From the NCBI RefSeq assembly GCF_022532105.1, contig NZ_CP092832.1, positions 930,001 to 994,000 on the forward strand: a stretch of DNA of 64,000 bases, written 5' to 3'. Of the stretch, positions 34,082 to 42,715 are shown one piece after another. The position numbers and the translations under genes are program-made. This stretch comes from Flavobacterium sp. HJ-32-4 (GTDB taxonomy: Bacteria > Bacteroidota > Bacteroidia > Flavobacteriales > Flavobacteriaceae). The notes below the pieces were generated by a model. It worked only from the letters and a program-made list of their open reading frames with translations, had not been told where the DNA came from and did not search any database. Positions within the stretch are counted from its first letter, which is position 1; every line of letters begins with the position of its first letter.

Positions 34082-35953
34082 TTAGGAATGGACGATAAAC
34101 AACGGAATCCGGATGCGGTGACGCAGCTTGTCAACCGTCGTGCCGAACAGGATATCCTTCAGGCCGGTGTGGCCATGGGTGCCCATCACGAGGATGTCGT
34201 AGTGCTCTGTTTCTACCATCGCCGGGATGGTGCGGTGCGGTTTCCCGAAGCCCAGTTGCGTGGTGACGACGTATCCTTTGTTGGTCAGCAGGCCTTCGTA
34301 TTCCCGCAGCAGTTCTTCGTCCATCGTCGTTTCATGGTCTTCGATGTTGTCGCCATACATCATCGCACCCACCGTTTCCACCACGTGGATGAGGGTGTAG
34401 TGGGCCTCCATTCCGCCCAATTCAAACGCGTGGTTCAGGGCCACCTGGTCGGCATCCGAGAAATCGACGAGCACGGCAATATTCTGGTGCGATGCGACGG
34501 GCTTCCGTTTGAACTCCAGGTGCAGGTTGTGTGGGGAATGGTTATAGATATGGTCGCGCGGCCGGATGACGAACGGTTTGATGACGATATAGACCAGCAA
34601 AAGGAAAAACCCAACCAACAACGGCACCACCGTTAGCCACAACACGAGCGGGTTTTCAGATGCCGCCAGCCATCCGGTCACTTCGCCATACACAAGACGG
34701 ATGTTGAGCGATACGATGATCAATGCGATAATCCATGCGGCGACCTGCGTCAGCCGGTTGATGTGGAAGCCCTTCATTTTCGTTTTGTCGCTTACGAAGT
34801 GTATGAGCGGGATAATGGCAAAACCGAGTTGCATCGACAGAATCACCTGGCTGAAGATGAGCATCTTCCCCGTCATCTCTTCCCCAAAGAAGTAAATCAC
34901 CATCACGGCAGGCCCAATGGCGATCAACCGCGTGATAATCCGTCGTACCCAGGGCTGGATGCGTAGGTTCAGGTAGCCTTCCATCACGATCTGTCCGGCT
35001 AGCGTACCGGTAATGGTCGAGCTTTGTCCGGCAGCGATCAACGCCACGGCAAACAAAATCGGGGCCCATTTATTGCCGAGTATAGGCTCCAGGAATTTAT
35101 GGGCATCCTGTATCTCCGCTACATCGAAAAGACCGCTTTTGAAAAAAGTAGCAGCAGCGAGGATCAGGATGGCGGCGTTCACAAAAAACGCGAGGTTCAG
35201 CGCAATGGCCGAATCGATGAAGTTGTATTTCAGCGCCTGTTTCACCCCTTCACGACTGCGGTCGAACTTGCGGGTCTGCACCAGCGACGAGTGCAGGTAG
35301 AGGTTGTGCGGCATGACGGTGGCCCCGATAATCCCAATAGCGATATACAGCGCCGTTTCATTCGGGATAGACGGCACCAAGCCGGCTACGATGCCAGCGG
35401 CGTCAGGGTGGGCAAAAATCATCTCGAAGACGAATGACAACCCAATGATGGCCACCAGCGAAATGATGAAGGCTTCCATTTTGCGGATGCCTTTATTGAT
35501 AAGAAAGAGCAGCAGGAACGTGTCGAGCACCGTCACCAAAACTCCTTCGAGCAAGGGCATGCCAAACAACAGGTTGAGACCAATCGCCATTCCCAATACC
35601 TCCGCCAGGTCGCAGGCGGCAATCGCGATTTCAGCCAGGAAATAAAGGATGTAGTTCACAAAAGGCGGATAGGTTTCCCGCGAGGCCTGCGCCAGGTCAC
35701 GCCGGGTCACGATGCCCAGCCGCGCACTCAGGCTTTGCAACAACAGCGCCATGAGATTACTCATCAGCAATACCCAAAGAAGTTGGTAGCCAAACTGGCT
35801 TCCGCCCGCAATATCGGTCGCCCAGTTGCCCGGGTCCATATAGCCGACGCTGATCAGGTAGGCGGGTCCGAAGAACGCCAGGATTTTTCGAAAGGTCGAT
35901 CGTTTGCCCTGCGTTACGACCGATTCATTGACTTCACCCAGTGATTTTGCCAT
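34082..35953 (-). CDS. mntH: Nramp divalent metal transporter fused to a universal stress domain
   Basis: The start is at the ATG at 35953; a TTG at 35974 lies inside the promoter. The protein has 623 residues. The Nramp part has DPGNWATDIAGGSQFGY (40-56, metal-binding Asp/Asn) and MPHNLYLHSSLVQTR on the sixth helix, with about 11 membrane segments to residue about 465. After a linker, residues about 485-623 form a UspA domain (IAVLVDFSDADQ, LVMGTHGHTGLKDILFG, the ATP-binding Gly motif). Such fusions are known in Bacteroidetes. The Usp part may sense nucleotide state; that is inferred. Confidence 0.93.
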   Translation of the reverse strand: MAKSLGEVNESVVTQGKRSTFRKILAFFGPAYLISVGYMDPGNWATDIAGGSQFGYQLLWVLLMSNLMALLLQSLSARLGIVTRRDLAQASRETYPPFVNYILYFLAEIAIAACDLAEVLGMAIGLNLLFGMPLLEGVLVTVLDTFLLLFLINKGIRKMEAFIISLVAIIGLSFVFEMIFAHPDAAGIVAGLVPSIPNETALYIAIGIIGATVMPHNLYLHSSLVQTRKFDRSREGVKQALKYNFIDSAIALNLAFFVNAAILILAAATFFKSGLFDVAEIQDAHKFLEPILGNKWAPILFAVALIAAGQSSTITGTLAGQIVMEGYLNLRIQPWVRRIITRLIAIGPAVMVIYFFGEEMTGKMLIFSQVILSMQLGFAIIPLIHFVSDKTKMKGFHINRLTQVAAWIIALIIVSLNIRLVYGEVTGWLAASENPLVLWLTVVPLLVGFFLLLVYIVIKPFVIRPRDHIYNHSPHNLHLEFKRKPVASHQNIAVLVDFSDADQVALNHAFELGGMEAHYTLIHVVETVGAMMYGDNIEDHETTMDEELLREYEGLLTNKGYVVTTQLGFGKPHRTIPAMVETEHYDILVMGTHGHTGLKDILFGTTVDKLRHRIRIPLFIVHS

Positions 35954-35971
35954 GGTTATGGTATTGATACC

Positions 35972-36001
35972 CAAAAGTACAGTCCTTTTTAGTTTTTACA
36001 A
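35972..36001 (-). promoter_or_regulatory. Promoter of mntH
   Basis: On the minus strand TTG (36001-35999), 19 bp, then TACTTTTG (35979-35972). Both elements match the Bacteroidetes consensus. Confidence 0.6.
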
Positions 36002-36007
36002 ATAAAA

Positions 36008-36027
36008 TTTTTAGTTTTGTCTAAAAA
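36008..36027. promoter_or_regulatory. DtxR/MntR-like palindromic operator
   Basis: TTTTTAGTTTTGTCTAAAAA has perfect 7-bp arms and a 6-bp spacer. It contains TAGTTTTG (36012-36019), an exact -7 box for the gene at 36036, and lies just upstream of the mntH -33 element. One site could therefore control both directions. The arms resemble DtxR-family operators (TTAG...CTAA). Confidence 0.6.
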
Positions 36028-36035
36028 CAAATGCT

Positions 36036-36767
36036 ATGCGCTACCTATACCTACTTTTCCTATTGCCGACCATCGCGATGGCACAGGATATCGCACCCCT
36101 CGCAGCCGACCGTCCCGACCAGACCGAAACGCCCTACCTGGTTCCGAAAGGGATGTTCCAGATGGAAAACGGTTTTTCGATGGAGAAGGACGGCAACCGC
36201 AGTTGGGCCTTGCCTTCTTCGTTGTTGAAATACGGACTCAACGAGGCCTTTGAACTGCGCCTGATCGTAACCTATGTAGTGGATGAAGTTGACGGCACGA
36301 AGACCAGCGGTTTCGAACCGATACGGGTGGGTATGAAAGTCAAGATTTGTGAAGAGGCGGGATGGATGCCGAAAACGTCGCTCATTGGCCACCTGCTGGT
36401 GCCGGACGCCGCTTCCTCCGATTACCGCGCGGATTATTACGCCTCGCAGTTCCGTTTTGTGATGCAACACACGCTGACCGACAAACTTTCCCTCAGCTAC
36501 AACCTCGGGGCGGAATGGGATGGCATCACCCCGGACGCGACCTTCATCTATACCCTTACCACCGGATTCTCCCTCACCGACAAATGGGGTGCCTATGCCG
36601 AATTGTTTGGCTTCGCGCCTGAGAACGACAGCGCCGCCCACAGTTTCGACGGCGGGTTTACCTATTTGGTGAACAACGACACCATGCTTGATATTTCGTC
36701 GGGTTTCGGAATCACGGAGAACGCACCGGATTACTACATCGCCCTAGGTTTCTCGTTCCGCTTGTAA
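36036..36767 (+). CDS. Outer-membrane transporter-like beta-barrel protein
   Basis: The protein has 243 residues. A signal peptide MRYLYLLFLLPTIAMAQ is followed by LAADRPDQTETPYLVPKG, the typical opening of the MetA-pathway/transporter barrel family. Strands then alternate (MFQMENGFSMEKDG, KLSLSYNLGAEWDGI, YAELFGFAPEND) and the chain ends IALGFSFRL with a terminal aromatic pair. Its promoter region holds the DtxR-like palindrome, so it may be a metal-regulated outer-membrane component. The substrate is unknown. Confidence 0.78.
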   Translation: MRYLYLLFLLPTIAMAQDIAPLAADRPDQTETPYLVPKGMFQMENGFSMEKDGNRSWALPSSLLKYGLNEAFELRLIVTYVVDEVDGTKTSGFEPIRVGMKVKICEEAGWMPKTSLIGHLLVPDAASSDYRADYYASQFRFVMQHTLTDKLSLSYNLGAEWDGITPDATFIYTLTTGFSLTDKWGAYAELFGFAPENDSAAHSFDGGFTYLVNNDTMLDISSGFGITENAPDYYIALGFSFRL

Positions 36768-36783
36768 GACGTATCTTAGCGGG

Positions 36784-37932
36784 GTGGAGCGCTACGATTA
36801 CATTTTTGCCGGATCTGGACTCGCCGCTTTGATGACGGCCTACAAGATGCTGCGCTCCGGGCGCTTCGGTGGCGACCGCATCCTTATGATCGATCCCGAT
36901 CGGAAGTCGGCCAATGACCGTACCTGGTGTTTTTGGGACAAACGGGTGAACGTCTGGGACGATGTCGTGGGCCACGAATGGGAACAGGCTTTCTTCGCAG
37001 ACGATAAGGCAGGGCGGACGTTCGCACTGCATCCGTATCGCTACCGACTGATTCGAAGCGGACGGTTTTATGAAAAGATAAAAGAGGAAATCCGCCGGCA
37101 CCCGAATGTATACTGGCTACAGGAGGAAGTCGTGTCGTTTGCCGATGAAGGAAACAATGTTCGCGTGATGACCCGTTCCCGGGAAGTGGTCGGGCATCGC
37201 CTTTTCAATAGTCTTTACAGCGCGCCCGATGACCCACGCTATCCGATGTTGCAGCAACATTTCGTAGGGTGGTTTGTGAAGACGCCAGCCGCCGCCTTCG
37301 ACCCGTCTACGGCTGGATTGATGGATTTTTCTGTCCCGCAAAAGGGGAATACACGCTTTATGTACGTGCTCCCGTTTTCGCCCCACGAAGCCCTGGTCGA
37401 ATACACGCTTTTCTCGAAGGATTTGCTGCCGAAAACGGAATACGAAGATGCCATTCGCGACTATTTATCCCAAAAGGGCATCACCACCTACGACATACAG
37501 GAGGAAGAGCAAGGAAGCATCCCAATGACGACCTTTCCGTTCTGGAAACGCAATACGCAAAACATCCTCCACATCGGAACGGCAGGCGGGTGGACGAAGG
37601 CGTCGACCGGTTATACCTTCCGGAATACCGATAAACTATCGGACCGACTGGTGGCCTTTTTGTCGGACGACGCCGATTTTCGTCGTTTTCACAAAGCCGG
37701 TCGCTTTCTGTTTTACGACGCGCTACTGCTCGATGTGTTGTGGCGGTCAAACGAAAAAGGACGAAGCGTGTTTTCGGCGCTTTTCCGCAAAGGCGACCCC
37801 TCGTTGGTCTTCCGTTTTCTGGATGAGGAAACGACGCTTGCGCAAGACCTCGCCATCATTTGGCGCTGCCCGAAAGTACCGTTCCTGAAAGCCCTGTGGC
37901 ATTGGATGGCGCGGCGCCGCTATCCCGTCTGA
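36784..37932 (+). CDS. crtY: Lycopene beta-cyclase family protein
   Basis: The protein has 382 residues and starts at GTG 36784, 16 bp after the previous stop. The dinucleotide site YDYIFAGSGLAALMTAYKM (about 4-22) and DPDRKSANDRTWCFW are signatures of the CrtY/CrtL family, which closes the ends of lycopene to beta-carotene rings. Later RFMYVLPFSPHEALVEYTLF and GTAGGWTKASTGYTF match the conserved blocks. No other crt genes are in the window. The link to the upstream barrel gene is only spacing. Confidence 0.9.
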   Translation: MERYDYIFAGSGLAALMTAYKMLRSGRFGGDRILMIDPDRKSANDRTWCFWDKRVNVWDDVVGHEWEQAFFADDKAGRTFALHPYRYRLIRSGRFYEKIKEEIRRHPNVYWLQEEVVSFADEGNNVRVMTRSREVVGHRLFNSLYSAPDDPRYPMLQQHFVGWFVKTPAAAFDPSTAGLMDFSVPQKGNTRFMYVLPFSPHEALVEYTLFSKDLLPKTEYEDAIRDYLSQKGITTYDIQEEEQGSIPMTTFPFWKRNTQNILHIGTAGGWTKASTGYTFRNTDKLSDRLVAFLSDDADFRRFHKAGRFLFYDALLLDVLWRSNEKGRSVFSALFRKGDPSLVFRFLDEETTLAQDLAIIWRCPKVPFLKALWHWMARRRYPV

Positions 37933-38031
37933 AACTATTGCCGTCATGCCATAAATGCCTACAGAAGGACCTCTGGTTGCCGAATCGCTCCATAACCAAT
38001 TGACGGTGTAGCGAATTCCACTAATCCGGTG

Positions 38032-38039
38032 TACTTTTG
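38032..38039 (+). promoter_or_regulatory. -7 box TACTTTTG of dusB
   Basis: An exact TAnnTTTG match 15 bp before the ATG at 38054; a run of A residues takes the place of a Shine-Dalgarno sequence. Confidence 0.5.
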
Positions 38040-38053
38040 CAAAAAAAAAAGTG

Positions 38054-39046
38054 ATGCCCAAAATCGGCAACATCCAGCTACCCGATTTCCCGCTCTTGCT
38101 GGCCCCCATGGAAGACGTAAGCGATCCGCCGTTTCGCCGGCTGTGCAAACAGCATGGGGCCGACCTGATGTATTCGGAGTTTATTTCGAGCGAAGGACTC
38201 ATCCGCGATGCCATCAAAAGCCGCATGAAACTCGACATTTTCGATTACGAACGTCCGGTCGGGATCCAGATTTTCGGGGGAGACGAAGAAGCCATGGCGA
38301 TGTCGGCGAAGATCGTGGAGACCGTGCAGCCCGACCTGGTAGATATCAATTTTGGATGTCCGGTCAAGAAAGTGGTGTGCAAAGGGGCCGGTGCCGGCGT
38401 GTTGAAGGATATTGACCTGATGGTGCGCCTTACCAAAGCCGTCATCCGATCAACAAGCCTTCCCGTGACGGTGAAAACCCGCCTGGGTTGGGACGACGAC
38501 TCGATCAACATCGATGAGGTAGCAGAACGGCTGCAAGATATCGGGGTACAAGCCCTGACGATCCATGCCCGCACCCGCGCCCAGATGTATAAAGGGCATT
38601 CCGATTGGTCGCACATCGCCCGCATCAAAAACAACCCCCGGATCACGATGCCGGTGTTTGGGAATGGCGACATCGATTCGCCTGAAAAAGCGCTTGAATA
38701 CAAAAACAAATACGGCGTCGATGGCATCATGATTGGTCGCGCTGCCATCGGTTATCCGTGGATTTTCGATGAAATCAAACACTACTTCCAAACCGGCGAA
38801 CACCTTCCGCTTCCTACTATGGACGATCGGGTAGAAGCCGCCCGCAACCACCTGACCTGGTCAATGGAATGGAAAGGGGAACGCGTAGGGATTGTAGAAA
38901 TGCGTCGTCATTATACCAACTATTTCAAGGGAGTGGCGAACTTCAAGGAATACCGCCAACGACTCGTCACCGAGGAAACGCCGGAAGAATTGTATCGCAC
39001 ACTGGATATGATTGGAGAGGTATTCCGGGAATACCAGTTTGCCTAA
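38054..39046 (+). CDS. dusB: tRNA-dihydrouridine synthase
   Basis: The start is the ATG at 38054; a GTG one codon upstream is also open. The protein has 330 residues. FMN barrel motifs are LLLAPMEDVSDPPFRRLC, DLVDINFGCPVKKVV with the catalytic Cys, VKTRLGWDD, and VFGNGDIDSPE with GVDGIMIGRAAIGYPWIF. It reduces uridines in the tRNA D-loop using NADPH. It is convergent with the esterase gene, one base apart. Confidence 0.95.
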   Translation: MPKIGNIQLPDFPLLLAPMEDVSDPPFRRLCKQHGADLMYSEFISSEGLIRDAIKSRMKLDIFDYERPVGIQIFGGDEEAMAMSAKIVETVQPDLVDINFGCPVKKVVCKGAGAGVLKDIDLMVRLTKAVIRSTSLPVTVKTRLGWDDDSINIDEVAERLQDIGVQALTIHARTRAQMYKGHSDWSHIARIKNNPRITMPVFGNGDIDSPEKALEYKNKYGVDGIMIGRAAIGYPWIFDEIKHYFQTGEHLPLPTMDDRVEAARNHLTWSMEWKGERVGIVEMRRHYTNYFKGVANFKEYRQRLVTEETPEELYRTLDMIGEVFREYQFA

Positions 39047-39047
39047 G

Positions 39048-39953
39048 TCAGTCGCAAAACGAATACGCGGCCGATAACTCGTTTTTCTTCCCTGTAGCGA
39101 TAATCGTGTGTGACTGGAATTTGGTTCCAGCCAACACATCCGTCAGGAAATCCCACACCGGATGCAGGTCTTGCTCGAATAGCGTACCACTATATTCGTG
39201 TCCGCCGCCGCAATACGTATACAACGCCGCCGAACCGCCAAGCGCCACGATTTTGTCATACACCGCTCCCGAACCGAATAGCATCAGCCACCCGCTGGCA
39301 TCGGTCGGACAGTAGTGATGGGGGGCCGCACCATACGGCACCGTTCGGTCGCCATTTCCGTGGAAGAGCAACATCGGAATCTGGTTGTCTTTCCGGATGA
39401 GGTTCAGGTCCATGATGGCACCCGCCCCTGAAATGAGTCCGGCGTATCGAAAACCGTCGGGCAGGTCGCTTTTGTAAAGGTCCATTCGTTTCCGGTCCCA
39501 GAACGCTGCATGCAATACCGTTTCCCCTCCGGCGCTTGAACCAGCGATGAAAATGTTGTTGGGGTCGATGTTATACGTTTTGGCGTTGCGGAGGAAGAAC
39601 GCCGTAGCCTGCCAAAGGTCGCTGGCAGCATAGCGGAACGCCCGTATTTTCTCGGTCAGCACGCCGTCGCAACTGAACTTTTTGTTTTTCATGTAGAGCG
39701 TATACGAAAGCGTTGCCGCTGCATAGCCCTTCGACGCCAGAAAACGGCAGAGGGTATGGCCCGAAGTACGGTCGCCGCCTGAAAAGCCGCCGCCATGCAC
39801 ATACAACAGCAAGGGCATCGGTTGTTTTATAGGTTGCTCCGGACGAAACAGGTCGAGTTGGAGGGAAAGGGTATCGTTTGAGAAATACGTCAGCGTTTCC
39901 ATCCGCTGGGCGCATACCGATAGGGAAAATAAAAGAAAGACTACGTAGCGCAT
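39048..39953 (-). CDS. Exported alpha/beta-hydrolase (esterase/lipase type)
   Basis: The protein has 301 residues with a signal peptide (YVVFLLFSLSVCAQ). The oxyanion hole is YVHGGGFSGGDRTSGH and the nucleophile elbow is FIAGSSAGGETVLHA; PMLLFHGNGDRTVPYG carries the catalytic Asp, and a HEYSG segment near the C-terminus supplies the His. This is the HSL/BD-FAE-like family acting on small esters outside the cytoplasm. The GldH-like lipoprotein gene lies directly upstream in the same direction. Confidence 0.88.
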   Translation of the reverse strand: MRYVVFLLFSLSVCAQRMETLTYFSNDTLSLQLDLFRPEQPIKQPMPLLLYVHGGGFSGGDRTSGHTLCRFLASKGYAAATLSYTLYMKNKKFSCDGVLTEKIRAFRYAASDLWQATAFFLRNAKTYNIDPNNIFIAGSSAGGETVLHAAFWDRKRMDLYKSDLPDGFRYAGLISGAGAIMDLNLIRKDNQIPMLLFHGNGDRTVPYGAAPHHYCPTDASGWLMLFGSGAVYDKIVALGGSAALYTYCGGGHEYSGTLFEQDLHPVWDFLTDVLAGTKFQSHTIIATGKKNELSAAYSFCD

Positions 39954-39954
39954 C

Positions 39955-40416
39955 TTAGTGGGAGGTTGACGGAGTTACACGCAGTCCGACACCTAATATA
40001 TTCGGCAGATAGGCATTCGGAAACCGTTGCGTAAGTGCAGCGGTATACGTGCCCGGCGCCAGTTTGATGTGGGACGCAAACACCTGTTCGAGGTCGCAGA
40101 TATCACCTGAGCAGTCCCCTTTGTCTGTACCGTTGGCATCGACCACTTCCAGCGACTGCTCGTACAGGTCGATGGGTGCGTTCGGCGACGAAACGCTCAG
40201 CGTGAGCGGCACTTCCCGAAACTGGAAACCCGCCACGTGGCTAAAACGGACGAAAATATCGTACCGTCCTTCTTTTTCGATGGTGAAAGAAAACGTTTTG
40301 GGCGTTTCCACATTCCAACGATTGTCAGGGAAGTCAGTGTCGAGGGTGTTCAGCACATCGCCTGAATGACAGGACACCATGATGAAGGCCAGTAACATAA
40401 ATACATAACTACGCAT
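39955..40416 (-). CDS. Lipoprotein resembling gliding-motility protein GldH
   Basis: The start is at the ATG at 40416, giving 153 residues. MRSYVFMLLAFIMVSCHSGD is a lipoprotein signal (Cys16). The mature domain has the GldH-like order: a YDIFVRFSHVAGFQFREVPL strand pair, LEVVDANGTDKGDC, DICDLEQVF, LAPGTYTAALTQRFPN and ILGVGLRV. GldH is needed for gliding and T9SS function, but similarity here is by eye only and the internal Cys pair is unusual. It overlaps the CYTH gene by 8 bp. Confidence 0.55.
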   Translation of the reverse strand: MRSYVFMLLAFIMVSCHSGDVLNTLDTDFPDNRWNVETPKTFSFTIEKEGRYDIFVRFSHVAGFQFREVPLTLSVSSPNAPIDLYEQSLEVVDANGTDKGDCSGDICDLEQVFASHIKLAPGTYTAALTQRFPNAYLPNILGVGLRVTPSTSH

Positions 40417-40885
40417 CTTTCCAGGTGGTATAGGGATGTTTACTGAGGTAAGCATTGTAATAGCGCGGGTCGGCCGTCACTTCCAGACCGAGCCAGTCGG
40501 GTCGTTCGAAATCCTCATCTTCCGACGTCAACTCGATTTCCGCCAGCAGCAGGCCTTCGTTTTCGCCATGGAATTCATCCACTTCAAAAACGTGTCCGGC
40601 CCATTCGACTTCGTAACGCGTTTTGTCGATGATGCCAGGTTCACAGAGGCCGAGCAATGGTTTCGCCTCAAACAGCGGGAGTTCGGTTTCCCATTCGAGG
40701 CGTGTCGTGCCGTTTTCGCTGCTTTTCCCTTTGATGGTCACGAACCCCACTTCGCCTTTGATACGCACCCGAACGGTTCGCTCGGGATGGCTGCAAAGGT
40801 AGCCCTGGGCGATGTGTTGGTGCGTGCGGGCCTGTGTTTTAAACGCATCGGATGCGACCAGGAATTTGCGTTCGATTTCAAGCAT
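40409..40885 (-). CDS. CYTH-domain protein
   Basis: The start is at the ATG at 40885 (MLEIERKFLVAS); upstream sequence to 40960 overlaps the dinB promoter. The protein has 158 residues. ExExK is seen in LEIERKF at the N-terminus. The barrel strands RTVRVRIKGEVGFVTIKG, TRLEWETELP, RYEVEWAGHVFEVDEF and AEIELTSEDEDFERP follow with the acidic and basic tunnel residues in place. CYTH enzymes bind triphosphates such as inorganic triphosphate. It is likely an operon with the GldH-like gene. Confidence 0.9.
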   Translation of the reverse strand: MLEIERKFLVASDAFKTQARTHQHIAQGYLCSHPERTVRVRIKGEVGFVTIKGKSSENGTTRLEWETELPLFEAKPLLGLCEPGIIDKTRYEVEWAGHVFEVDEFHGENEGLLLAEIELTSEDEDFERPDWLGLEVTADPRYYNAYLSKHPYTTWKDA

Positions 40886-40948
40886 CGGGTTTCGATTTAG
40901 GGAAAGATACGGAAATTTCCCCTTGCCAATTTGTATTTTTACGGAGGC

Positions 40949-42070
40949 ATGCTTTCCCACGAAAACCTACATCCGGACGACTCTTTTTCGGCGGCACCTC
41001 CACGGTTGCGCAAGATCATCCACGTGGATATGGATGCGTTTTATGCCTCGGTTGAACAACTTGACAACCCGGCGTTGCGGGGCAAGCCGATCGCGGTGGG
41101 CGGCAGTGAACTCCGCGGCGTGGTGTCGGCGGCCAGTTACGAAGCGCGTAAATTCGGCGTCCGGAGCGCGATGAGTGGCTATCTCGCTAAGAAGAATTGC
41201 CCGGATATCATCTTCGTCAAACCGCGTTTCGACCGGTACAAAGAGATTTCGAAGAAGATCCGTGCCATTTTCCATGAGTTTACGGATAAGGTAGAACCCT
41301 TGTCGCTCGATGAGGCTTACCTTGACGTTACGTTAAACAAAAAAGGAAACCCCAGCGCAACGCTGATCGCCACCGAGATCCGGAAACGCATATTCGAGGA
41401 AACCGGACTTACCGCGTCGGCGGGTATTTCCATCAACAAATTCGTGGCAAAGGTCGCATCGGATTACAACAAGCCAAACGGACAGAAAACCGTCATGCCG
41501 GAAGAGGTGATTCCGTTTCTGGAAGCGCTTCCTATCCGGAAGTTCTATGGTGTTGGAAAAGTAACGACCGACCGTATGTACCACCTCGGCATCTTCACCG
41601 GGGCCGACTTAAAGGCGAAGTCACTGGCTTTTCTCGAGGAGCATTTCGGTAAGTCCGGGGCGTATTACTACCATATCGTGAGGGGTATCCATCACAGTGA
41701 AGTGAAATCGGAACGGGTGGCAAAATCCGTAGCTACCGAGCACACGTTCAATGAAAACCTAACGTCAGAGGTGTTTATGATGGATCGGCTGGAAGGTATT
41801 GCCTCCGAACTCGAACGCCGCATCCAACGCTATGGTATTGCCGGGAAGACGGTCACGCTGAAGATCAAGTACAGTGATTTTACGCTGCAAACCCGTAGCA
41901 AGACGCTTCCTTATTATATTTCCGACAAATCGCTGATGCTCGAAACGGCCCGCGAATTGCTCTACCAGGAGAAGATGAAAGAGTCGGTTCGACTGCTGGG
42001 ATTATCGCTTACCAACCTCAATACGGAAGAGAAAAAAACCATGGCCGTGCAGCTAAAATTCGAGTTCTGA
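40949..42070 (+). CDS. dinB: DNA polymerase IV (Y-family)
   Basis: The start is the ATG at 40949, giving 373 residues. Catalytic motifs are IIHVDMDAFYASVEQ (first Asp), GVVSAASYEARKFGVRSAMS and PLSLDEAYLDVT (Asp-Glu). IRKFYGVGKVTTDRMYHLGI is the helix-hairpin region, and the little finger domain ends the chain. It does error-prone bypass synthesis. A TATTTTTA -7-like box (40934-40941) is close to the start. There is no LexA site that I can recognise, and no beta-clamp motif was identified with certainty at the C-terminus. Confidence 0.95.
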   Translation: MLSHENLHPDDSFSAAPPRLRKIIHVDMDAFYASVEQLDNPALRGKPIAVGGSELRGVVSAASYEARKFGVRSAMSGYLAKKNCPDIIFVKPRFDRYKEISKKIRAIFHEFTDKVEPLSLDEAYLDVTLNKKGNPSATLIATEIRKRIFEETGLTASAGISINKFVAKVASDYNKPNGQKTVMPEEVIPFLEALPIRKFYGVGKVTTDRMYHLGIFTGADLKAKSLAFLEEHFGKSGAYYYHIVRGIHHSEVKSERVAKSVATEHTFNENLTSEVFMMDRLEGIASELERRIQRYGIAGKTVTLKIKYSDFTLQTRSKTLPYYISDKSLMLETARELLYQEKMKESVRLLGLSLTNLNTEEKKTMAVQLKFEF

Positions 42071-42127
42071 TAGGTTCGGCAAAGGTTAAAGACGGCCAAA
42101 ACGTGAACTGACTAAGCAAAATCCTAT

Positions 42128-42135
42128 TACATTTA
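42128..42135 (+). promoter_or_regulatory. Possible -7 box TACATTTA of the PAS gene
   Basis: One mismatch from TAnnTTTG. Confidence 0.35.
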
Positions 42136-42154
42136 CCCCATGCAAAACTATGTT

Positions 42155-42667
42155 ATGAACGAATTTGAGCAATACGATAAAGCCATTGCCGCCCAGTTTG
42201 CCCGGCAAAAACCCATGAAGGCACCGCTTTCGTTTTGGGACTGCCTCGATGAAGCAGAGGCGCGTCGTATCGCGATGTATGACGTGTATGCGGTGCTGGC
42301 CTTCGGCGAACGCCACGGCTGGGTGATTGAACGTAATGTAGAATCGCTTATCACGCCTGATCATGTAATGGTCGTCACCAATCCGCAGGTACGTATCGTA
42401 CACGCGACCCGCAACATGACCCGCATGAACGGGTATCTGCCTGAGGAAATCATCGGCGCGAGCCCTAAGATTTTCCAAGGCCCCGGAACCGATGCGAACA
42501 CATCGGCGCGTATCCGTCAGGCTATTTCTGACCGTCGTCCGTTCGAAGAGACCGTCATCAACTATTACAAAGACGGCCGTACGTATGATTGCCACATCAA
42601 AGCCTTCCCGATGTTCAATTCGAAAGGCGAATTGATGCACTTCATCGCGTTCGAAACCGCCGCCTAA
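42155..42667 (+). CDS. LOV-like PAS protein lacking the photoactive Cys
   Basis: A TACATTTA -7-like box at 42128-42135 makes the ATG at 42155 more likely than the one at 42140 (numbering below uses 42140). The N-terminal 70 residues are helical and unassigned. A PAS domain follows: VRIVHATRNMTRMNGYLPEE, then GASPKIFQGPGTD (106-118) and INYYKDGRTYDCHIKAFPMF. In LOV photoreceptors the same place reads GxNCRFLQGP; here the Cys is Pro109. Flavin adduct chemistry is therefore not possible, although flavin or another ligand could still bind. There is no output domain. Confidence 0.82.
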   Translation: MNEFEQYDKAIAAQFARQKPMKAPLSFWDCLDEAEARRIAMYDVYAVLAFGERHGWVIERNVESLITPDHVMVVTNPQVRIVHATRNMTRMNGYLPEEIIGASPKIFQGPGTDANTSARIRQAISDRRPFEETVINYYKDGRTYDCHIKAFPMFNSKGELMHFIAFETAA

Positions 42668-42692
42668 CCACGCGCACTTCCTGTTGAATGCC

Positions 42693-42700
42693 TACCTTTG
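42693..42700 (+). promoter_or_regulatory. -7 box TACCTTTG of the aldo/keto reductase gene
   Basis: An exact TAnnTTTG match 15 bp before the ATG at 42716. Confidence 0.5.
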
Positions 42701-42715
42701 GGCTTTCTTTTTTCT

